A program made the translations under genes and the position numbers. DNA of 10,152 bases, from contig CANBTK010000033.1 of NCBI GenBank assembly GCA_947372365.1, positions 1-10,152 on the forward strand. Reading direction: 5' to 3'. Below are positions 1 to 4,898 of this stretch, in pieces (position 1 is the first letter of the stretch; each line of letters opens with the position of its first letter). The notes below the pieces were generated by a model. The model was not told where the DNA came from. It did not search any database and worked only from the letters and a program-made list of their open reading frames with translations. Source of the DNA: Flavipsychrobacter stenotrophus (GTDB lineage Bacteria > Bacteroidota > Bacteroidia > Chitinophagales > Chitinophagaceae).

Positions 1-41
1 GTATCTTGACATGATGCCGTGAATATTTATTGCGAAAAGTA

Positions 42-49
42 CAAAAATA
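42..49 (-). promoter_or_regulatory. candidate -7 promoter element reading off the left edge
   Basis: Read on the minus strand this is TATTTTTG, an exact match to the Bacteroidota -7 consensus TAnnTTTG. A second near match, TACTTTTC, overlaps it at 34-41. No TTG sits at the usual -33 distance, so only half of the promoter is visible. It lies just downstream of the methyltransferase stop codon and about 30 bases before an ATG at 12-10 on the minus strand, which may start the next gene outside the window. The match is seen directly; its function is inferred. Confidence 0.3.
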
Positions 50-59
50 ATGCCCAATT

Positions 60-1427
60 CTATAACATATCATCATCAGGTATCTCCATCCGTATGCGCC
101 AATGCTTCGGAAGGTAGTTGTTAGAGCGGTTTCCAAGGCATTTTACCCATCCTAAACCAAGGTTGTTAAATTTAATTAACCTCCAGCCTTTTTCACTTTC
201 CGGCGTGCCAAAATCCTCCCTTTTCAGGAATTGCAGGGCCTGATCTCTATTTACGTTGATAGCTGCTATGCCAGCGGAAGCATCAATACTCAGTGCAATG
301 GCATGCGCCGGAATCCATTCTTTGGCCGTTGGCGAGCCGATATTCAGCCCCGCCTTGCGGAAGTACAACGCTTTTTGCAGCATTTGCCAGTCTGGCAGGT
401 GTGCGGCATCAATAGCGCTGAACATATCTTTACTCCATTCTATGTATTGCCAGTCCTTTGGGGCGAGCAGGTGGGCTGTTTGCGCTGCAACCTTAGCCAT
501 ATCCCGGGCTTTGACCCTTTGCGTTTTCAGGCTGCCCGCTTCCCCGGTTTTCTTTATGGCGGCTATGAAAAAGCCTTCGCCATTTATCTTGCCGGGAAAA
601 AACCTGTACCCCTTCATTTCCTTTTCAGGCGATTGTACTTCTACTATTCCCCATTCATCTTGTAATGGCACAGCCAATGTTTTGGCATCAAATTCACCTG
701 CTACCCAGTCTAGTATTTGTTCATCTTCTTCCATTGAAAATGAGCATGTTGCATAAATTATTACACCATCTTGTTTAAGTGATGGCCAAATGTCGGCAAT
801 AATGCGTTGCTGCCTGCCGCTGCAAAGGGCCACATTATCTTCGGTCCAGTTCGTGAGTGCACGGATATCTTTCCTGAAAAGGCCTGAGCCGCTACAGGGC
901 GCATCAATAACAATCACATCAAAATAGCCGGTAAGCTTAGTAAAGTCGCGAGGGTCATTGCAAGTAACCCAACTATTGGTATTGCCCCAGCGCACCAGGT
1001 TTTCCTCCAGTATCGATGCCCGGCTGCGGATTACCTCGTTAGATAATAAAAGGCTGGTAGGCTTAAGCAGAGAAGCAACAAGTGTGCTTTTGCCGCCGGG
1101 CGCAGCACACAAATCCAGTACACGAAGCGCGCCATTATCTTCTATTGTGCTTTGCCATTCGTGCGAAAGGAACATAGAAGAAGCCTCCTGCACGTAATAT
1201 GCACCGCCATGGTAGGCAGGGTCCAGCGTAAAAACAGGCCTTGTAGTAAGGTAAAGCCCATCGCTGCACCAGGGTATAGGTTCCCCTCCTATGTTTGAAT
1301 TGCCCCCCTTGGTAGGGTGCAGCCTTACGGAAGTAACAGCTTCCTGTTCATGGGCAGCCAAAAATGAAGCTTCATCGAAGCCGGGTACTGTGCGTAGTTC
1401 GTTGAGGAGTGGGGCTGGGAGTAGCAA
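60..1427 (-). CDS. RsmF-like NOL1/NOP2/Sun family rRNA cytosine-C5 methyltransferase
   Basis: Probable S-adenosylmethionine-dependent RNA m5C methyltransferase of 455 residues, acting on rRNA in the cytoplasm. Motif I, LCAAPGGKS, is at residues 106-114 and binds SAM. Motif IV, DAPCSGSG, is at 175-182; its Cys178 is the family's product-release cysteine. Motif VI, ATCS, is at 226-229; its Cys228 is the expected catalytic nucleophile. A P-x(5)-GEGFF segment at 278-287 is also typical. The tail, roughly 300-455, resembles the accessory region of E. coli RsmF (about 479 residues), which methylates C1407 of 16S rRNA; the same target here is inference. The start is a TTG: TAA is in frame just upstream, the next in-frame ATG is residue 85, and the LPAPLL...PGFDE N-terminus fits the family. 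An AAGG lies close upstream. Family assignment is firm; exact substrate is not. Confidence 0.93.
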   Translation of the reverse strand: MLLPAPLLNELRTVPGFDEASFLAAHEQEAVTSVRLHPTKGGNSNIGGEPIPWCSDGLYLTTRPVFTLDPAYHGGAYYVQEASSMFLSHEWQSTIEDNGALRVLDLCAAPGGKSTLVASLLKPTSLLLSNEVIRSRASILEENLVRWGNTNSWVTCNDPRDFTKLTGYFDVIVIDAPCSGSGLFRKDIRALTNWTEDNVALCSGRQQRIIADIWPSLKQDGVIIYATCSFSMEEDEQILDWVAGEFDAKTLAVPLQDEWGIVEVQSPEKEMKGYRFFPGKINGEGFFIAAIKKTGEAGSLKTQRVKARDMAKVAAQTAHLLAPKDWQYIEWSKDMFSAIDAAHLPDWQMLQKALYFRKAGLNIGSPTAKEWIPAHAIALSIDASAGIAAINVNRDQALQFLKREDFGTPESEKGWRLIKFNNLGLGWVKCLGNRSNNYLPKHWRIRMEIPDDDML

Positions 1428-1493
1428 AATCCTTATAGGAGCTGTTTACGGCTCCGGGCATAAAGGTAAAAGATAATTCCGATTCGCATTTCC

Positions 1494-1509
1494 CGCCTCG
1501 CTAGAGGCG
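1494..1509 (-). terminator. small hairpin over the lipoprotein stop codon, possible weak terminator
   Basis: CGCCTC and GAGGCG form a perfect 6-bp stem around a 4-base loop, and the TAG stop codon of the 147-residue lipoprotein gene lies across the stem-loop junction. No T tract follows on the minus strand, so it lacks a key part of an intrinsic terminator. It could instead pause transcription or protect the 3' end of the message. The base pairing is seen; the role is a guess. Confidence 0.25.
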
Positions 1510-1944
1510 TTTGCCTGCAAAAGACCAAGAGGCGCTATTGGAAGCGTGGGCATCCATATAGTTGATGAAAATGCTGTCGTTACTGAATGTTACATTTTGT
1601 GAAACTGATGCCGATGAAACTATTGGGTAACTATTGGTGGCATTTATCGTGGAACTTTGATAGAAACTCATAGATCCATAGCTGCTATCGTTATTACAAG
1701 GGTTAGATATTAAGTAACCAAAGCCCGAAACTACCAAAACAGGCTGGCTGGCCACATAAGATACAAAAAATGTATCCTTCAATGCTCGTGAAATGCTGCC
1801 GCAGCCCTCTACGTTTTTAGCCGAAATTAACCTGCCCGCATAAACGTCAGTTTTAGAATACGGGTTCACTGGCGTAGTGTTTTGTTTCTTGGTGCAGGAA
1901 AATACAGCCAGCAACGGCAATGCAAATAAAATGGAAGGTTTCAT
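1501..1944 (-). CDS. small lipoprotein of unknown function, paralogue of its upstream neighbour
   Basis: This 147-residue protein is predicted to be exported and lipidated. A short hydrophobic signal peptide (residues 4-16) ends in AVFS followed by Cys17, the likely lipid-modified residue, then TKK. No known domain was recognised. From Pro28 to Asn84 it aligns without gaps to residues 37-93 of the protein encoded at 2104-2583, with 22 of 57 identical by hand count. Shared blocks are PYSK, GCG, NPCN, NDS-x-FIN and a closing F-x-GKR. Cys48 and Cys83 are 35 residues apart, as in the paralogue, and could form a disulfide or bind a ligand. The start is an ATG with no clear Shine-Dalgarno site. Location in the cell envelope is well supported; function is unknown. 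Confidence 0.82.
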   Translation of the reverse strand: MKPSILFALPLLAVFSCTKKQNTTPVNPYSKTDVYAGRLISAKNVEGCGSISRALKDTFFVSYVASQPVLVVSGFGYLISNPCNNDSSYGSMSFYQSSTINATNSYPIVSSASVSQNVTFSNDSIFINYMDAHASNSASWSFAGKRL

Positions 1945-2024
1945 AAGGATATCTTTTTCTATTAAACTAAAAAGGTGTCGAAATAGTATTTAGCAGATGC
2001 TTTAACAATTTCCGGCATTAGGAA

Positions 2025-2078
2025 TTTAACGCGAAGGACACAGAGGGGCCGCAGAGAAGGCGCAAAGGCAAAGTGAGG
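2025..2078. repeat. degenerate tandem repeat of the GCAAAG/GCAGAG intergenic type
   Basis: Between the two lipoprotein genes lies a purine-rich run of loosely repeated units of about 9-11 bases: ACGCGAAGG, ACACAGAGG, GGCCGCAGAG, AAGGCGCAAAGG, then CAAAGTGAGG. On the minus strand it reads as a series of CTTTGCG/CTCTGCG-like words ending in GCGTTAAA. I recall similar low-complexity intergenic repeats from several unrelated bacterial genomes, but I could not check this. It has no evident coding potential and no known function. The repetition is seen directly. Confidence 0.55.
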
Positions 2079-2103
2079 TAAGTACAGTAGAAACAGTTAA
2101 CCG

Positions 2104-2583
2104 CTACTTTCTCTTCCCCCTGAAAAAACAGTTATCATTGGTGTTGCAGCGCCAGTGCTGCACATTGATAAAGAAGCTGTCGTTCCTGAATTCTATGGTC
2201 TCGTAAATGTGGGTTACATCATTAAGGAACACAAATTTCTTTTGCGAGTCGGCTTGTATGGTGCGGGAATAGGCATAGGTTTTGTAGCCGCTATCGGCTG
2301 CGGCATTGCAAGGGTTGTTAATAATATAGGTATTGCCTGTAATGTCTATGGCCGAAGTGCCTTTAAGGTAGGCGACAGTAAATGTTTCATTGATGGTTTT
2401 TGAAAGCGTACCGCAACCGTCAGCCCATTGGCTGTCAATAGTTTGCCCGGTATAGGTTTCTACCTTGCTATAAGGGGAGGCGCTGGCAGAATCCAGCGGC
2501 AGAATGGTTGTTGGGCTGCCCTGTTTTTTGTGGCAGGCGGTAGCGAATACAATAAATACCAGGCAGGCGATACATGTTTTCAT
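2104..2583 (-). CDS. small lipoprotein of unknown function, paralogue of its downstream neighbour
   Basis: This 159-residue protein is predicted to be secreted and lipidated. A signal peptide (residues 1-16) ends in ATA before Cys17, followed by HKK. No known domain was recognised. It shares PYSK (37-40), GCG (56-58), NPCN (91-94), NDS-x-FIN (134-140) and a terminal F-x-GKR with the protein at 1501-1944. Cys57 and Cys92 are 35 residues apart, exactly as in the paralogue. Two further cysteines near the C-terminus, Cys146 and Cys152, are absent from the paralogue and might form an extra disulfide. The ATG start directly follows the T tract of a strong hairpin, so there is no room for a conventional ribosome binding site. 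A tandem duplication of an envelope lipoprotein is the simplest explanation. Confidence 0.82.
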   Translation of the reverse strand: MKTCIACLVFIVFATACHKKQGSPTTILPLDSASASPYSKVETYTGQTIDSQWADGCGTLSKTINETFTVAYLKGTSAIDITGNTYIINNPCNAAADSGYKTYAYSRTIQADSQKKFVFLNDVTHIYETIEFRNDSFFINVQHWRCNTNDNCFFRGKRK

Positions 2584-2621
2584 AAAAAAGGGTTGTAAGC
2601 CTGCTCATGGCTTACAACCCT
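2584..2621 (-). terminator. intrinsic terminator hairpin after the helicase, abutting a start codon
   Basis: On the minus strand AGGGTTGTAAGCC and GGCTTACAACCCT form a perfect 13-bp stem around a 7-base loop, followed by a run of six T (the first paired at the stem base). It begins 23 bases after the helicase TAA, where a Rho-independent terminator is expected. The T run ends exactly at the ATG of the 159-residue lipoprotein gene, so it may also act as an attenuator or translational block on that gene. A 10-bp palindrome, ACAACGTTGT, lies beside it at 2622-2631. The structure is certain by base pairing; termination is inferred. Confidence 0.8.
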
Positions 2622-2644
2622 ACAACGTTGTTTTCCCCAAAATA

Positions 2645-3976
2645 TTATTTGGCTACTTCTATCTTAACTTTCTTGTTTTTTATCCTTTCGTTTTTAATCA
2701 ACTGTAGCACATTGCTGGCTTTTACTTTGCGCACTGCCACAAACGAGAAGAAATCTTTTACCTCAATAAGGCCTATATCTTCTTTTTTCAGTTTGCCTTT
2801 CTGCGACAGGAAGCCTACAATATCTACTTTGTTCACCTTGTCTTTCTTGCCAGCGGCTATAAACAGGGTAGTCCATTTGGGTTTGGCAGGTACGGTAACT
2901 TCTTCAGGTATTATAATTTCTTCAGTATCAGCATCTATATAATCGGGCAGTGTTTCTTCAGCCGATAGTATGAGTACTGCGGTGCCGCTGGCATCCATAC
3001 GCGCGGTACGGCCATTACGGTGTATGAAGGCATCTTCCGAAAGTGGGAGGTGGTAATGTATGATGTACCTGATATTGGGTATATCCAGGCCGCGGGCTGC
3101 AAGGTCGGTAGTTACCAACACATCAACAGTGCCATTCCTGAATTTGCAGAGGGCGCTATCGCGTTCCTGCTGCTCCATGCCGCCATGGTAAAACTCATTG
3201 GTAATACCTTTATCGTGCAGGTAGGCGCTGGTGCGCTCTACTGATTCGCGGTGGTTGCAGAAAACAATGGTTGACTTACCGCCGGTATGGCAAATGAGTT
3301 TAAACAGGGTATTGGTTTTATCCTTATCATCGGCCTGAACGGTTTTTATATCCAGCCTTTTATACCCGCCTTCTTCAACCCCAACCAGGAAGTTAAGGCG
3401 CTCAGGCTGTTTCAGCCCTATAAAATCAGGGATTTCAACGGCTTCGGTTGCTGATGTAAGTATGCGCTTATTGATGTTAGGCAACGAGCTGATAATAAAT
3501 GACATCTCTTCCTCGAAGCCAAGCTCCAGCGATTTGTCAAATTCATCAAGCACCAGCGTAGTAATAGAATCAACAGTGATGTTGCCTCGGCGTATGTGGT
3601 CGCAAAGGCGGCCAGGCGTGCCTACCAGCAAGGCTGGGGGCTGCTTCAGGTTGTTCTCCTCGGTTTCGCGAAGGTGGCCGCCATAGCAACTGGTAATTTT
3701 AAGGCCAGTACCCATTGACTTAAATACCTGCTCTATCTGCTGCGCCAGTTCACGCGAAGGCACTATTATAAGGGCTTGTGTTAGTTTGTTTTTTACATCC
3801 AGCAATTCCAGTACTGGTAAAAGGTAGGCTACGGTTTTCCCCGATCCGGTAGCGGAAAGCAGCACTACATCATTATGTTTCTGATTGGCTTCAATAGAAG
3901 CCAGCTGCATTTCGTTGAGCTTTTCAATTTTTAAATAGGTAAGAATCTGCTCAATTGAATATTTTTTGTCTTGCAT
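2645..3976 (-). CDS. DEAD-box ATP-dependent RNA helicase with DbpA-type RNA-binding tail
   Basis: ATP-dependent RNA helicase of 443 residues, likely involved in ribosome assembly. Helicase motifs appear in order: ATGSGKT (42-48, ATP-binding), PSRELAQQ (73-80), TPGRL (120-124), DEFD (144-147, motif II), TSAT (174-177, motif III), IVFC (237-240), TTDLAARGLD (289-298, motif V) and HRNGRTAR (319-326, motif VI). Motif II is DEFD rather than DEAD, and motif VI has NGRTAR in place of the common IGRTGR. The essential D, E, H and R residues remain, so activity is expected. Residues about 364-443 resemble the DbpA C-terminal domain, which in E. coli DbpA (457 residues) binds hairpin 92 of 23S rRNA; total length agrees. 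A -7-like element lies 5 bases before the ATG and a strong terminator follows. Helicase identity is very sure; DbpA orthology is likely. Confidence 0.95.
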   Translation of the reverse strand: MQDKKYSIEQILTYLKIEKLNEMQLASIEANQKHNDVVLLSATGSGKTVAYLLPVLELLDVKNKLTQALIIVPSRELAQQIEQVFKSMGTGLKITSCYGGHLRETEENNLKQPPALLVGTPGRLCDHIRRGNITVDSITTLVLDEFDKSLELGFEEEMSFIISSLPNINKRILTSATEAVEIPDFIGLKQPERLNFLVGVEEGGYKRLDIKTVQADDKDKTNTLFKLICHTGGKSTIVFCNHRESVERTSAYLHDKGITNEFYHGGMEQQERDSALCKFRNGTVDVLVTTDLAARGLDIPNIRYIIHYHLPLSEDAFIHRNGRTARMDASGTAVLILSAEETLPDYIDADTEEIIIPEEVTVPAKPKWTTLFIAAGKKDKVNKVDIVGFLSQKGKLKKEDIGLIEVKDFFSFVAVRKVKASNVLQLIKNERIKNKKVKIEVAK

Positions 3977-3981
3977 TTCGG

Positions 3982-3989
3982 CAAAAGTA
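3982..3989 (-). promoter_or_regulatory. -7 promoter element directly before the helicase start
   Basis: On the minus strand this reads TACTTTTG, an exact TAnnTTTG match. Only five bases (CCGAA) separate it from the helicase ATG. In Bacteroidota, transcription starts a few bases after this element, so the mRNA could begin at or next to the A of the ATG. No TTG is seen at the usual -33 spacing. The match is direct; promoter activity is inferred. Confidence 0.45.
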
Positions 3990-4042
3990 CGAAACTTTGG
4001 GCGTGGGTGGCTATATTATATGGCGGCAGCATATTAATAGTC

Positions 4043-4062
4043 GTTTCGCGCCAGCGCGAAAC
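4043..4062. repeat. perfect GC-rich inverted repeat (hairpin) between helicase and SRPBCC genes
   Basis: GTTTCGCG and CGCGAAAC form a perfect 8-bp stem around a CCAG loop. It lies 56 bases past the stop codon of the SRPBCC gene and 66 bases before the helicase start, both on the minus strand. Neither strand shows a T tract after it, so it is not a typical intrinsic terminator. It might be a transcript-end structure, a protein-binding site or a dispersed repeat. Only the pairing is certain. Confidence 0.45.
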
Positions 4063-4118
4063 CCAAACAATTCCCGATTGGAAGAAAAATCAATCAAATA
4101 GGCCGGGTTTGCCACGCC

Positions 4119-4685
4119 CTAATTAGGTTGCCCGGTGGTAGGGTGGCTTTCTACATACTCTTTCATGTTTTTGAGCCCGTTTTCAAAGTCCTTGCTGAGC
4201 AGGTTGTCAATATTCATGAAAATGGTCATTGCGTTCCATGGGTAGTCAAAATGATTGGTGAAGCTGAATGTTGCTTTGGTGCCTCCTGCCATATCTTCTG
4301 CTTTCAGCGAGCCAAATGTAGTTATGTGCTGCGGCTTTATCAGGTCGAACTGGTAGACCATTGATGTGCCGTTTACAGAAGTAAGTTTAAATTCGGCTTC
4401 CCCGGTCTTGCCTATATCGCCCACCCAATGGTAAGTGCTGCCGGGCATGCCATCTTCGCCCGCGAAGGTGTTTTTCATAGTCGTATCCAGCCTTGTCCAT
4501 GGGCTCCAGTTAGGCCAGTTCCTGAAATGCGACATCTGGGTAAATACGGCTTCTTTGGGTGCCTGAATAATTATAGAGCGGGAAACAACTATATCTTTAG
4601 GCTGTTTGAGCCCAACAATCAGCAACCCACCTATGAAAAGCGCCAGAATAATAAAACAGTAGCGAAAGAATTTCTTTGTTGTCAT
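4119..4685 (-). CDS. membrane-anchored SRPBCC-fold (polyketide cyclase/START-like) protein
   Basis: This 188-residue protein has one hydrophobic N-terminal segment (about residues 9-26) after a basic start (TTKKFFR), suggesting a membrane anchor or uncleaved signal. No lipobox is seen. The remaining ~155 residues fit the SRPBCC/polyketide-cyclase fold: strand VVSRSIIIQAPKEAVF (33-48), then the tryptophan-rich W-x2-WSPW segment at 57-63 and a long C-terminal helix about 158-180. This fold makes a hydrophobic pocket for lipids or other apolar ligands. Ligand and role are unknown. It is divergent from the YfhO-family gene across 213 bases. A 10-bp palindrome (CCTAATTAGG, 4118-4127) overlaps its stop codon. 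Fold assignment is good; function is open. Confidence 0.85.
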   Translation of the reverse strand: MTTKKFFRYCFIILALFIGGLLIVGLKQPKDIVVSRSIIIQAPKEAVFTQMSHFRNWPNWSPWTRLDTTMKNTFAGEDGMPGSTYHWVGDIGKTGEAEFKLTSVNGTSMVYQFDLIKPQHITTFGSLKAEDMAGGTKATFSFTNHFDYPWNAMTIFMNIDNLLSKDFENGLKNMKEYVESHPTTGQPN

Positions 4686-4689
4686 ATAA

Positions 4690-4725
4690 CAGGGCTAAAA
4701 TTATAGAATTATCCGTAAAGCCCTG
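4690..4725. repeat. 7-bp inverted repeat in the upstream region of the SRPBCC gene
   Basis: CAGGGCT (4690-4696) and AGCCCTG (4719-4725) are perfect inverted copies separated by 22 AT-rich bases, just upstream of the SRPBCC start codon. The spacer contains TAATTTTA on the minus strand, one mismatch from the -7 consensus TAnnTTTG. A repressor operator spanning the promoter, or a 5' hairpin, would both fit. Only the symmetry is seen; chance cannot be excluded for a 7-bp repeat. Confidence 0.3.
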
Positions 4726-4852
4726 AAGAATTATTCAGTGCGGGCGTGTTATCAGCCAATTGATAGCCTTCTTTAGCCCGCCAGATGCTCCAATTCGGTG
4801 GGGCTTAACAATAATTAACCGCTATCTGAACAACTTTTTTCATTTTTAATGG

Positions 4853-4880
4853 TTGTAAGAGCTAAGAACGATTATTTTTG
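4853..4880 (+). promoter_or_regulatory. Bacteroidota-type promoter for the YfhO-family gene
   Basis: A TTG at 4853-4855 and TATTTTTG at 4873-4880 are separated by 17 bases. This matches the -33 TTG and -7 TAnnTTTG arrangement known for Bacteroidota housekeeping sigma factors, at the short end of the usual spacing. The start codon follows 18 bases later, giving a leader of roughly 12-15 bases. It probably drives the YfhO-family gene and the acyltransferase gene behind it. Confidence 0.6.
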
Positions 4881-4898
4881 TTTCGTTAATTACACGCT

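Noticed and set aside
1..12. ATG on the minus strand at 12-10 followed by three codons to the left edge, a possible start of the next gene.
   Set aside because: Four codons are too few to support a coding call; mentioned only with the nearby promoter-like element.
256..756. Long plus-strand open frame lying over the methyltransferase gene.
   Set aside because: It is antisense to a gene with clear catalytic motifs, and its protein shows no recognisable domain, so it is treated as a shadow frame.
1427..1461. ATG at 1461 upstream of the methyltransferase TTG start.
   Set aside because: It is out of frame with the methyltransferase and its frame stops after about 29 codons.
1945..2024. TTG and TACTATTT upstream of the 147-residue lipoprotein gene, considered as a promoter.
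   Set aside because: The -7 candidate does not fit TAnnTTTG and lacks the final G in the right place, so the match is no better than chance.
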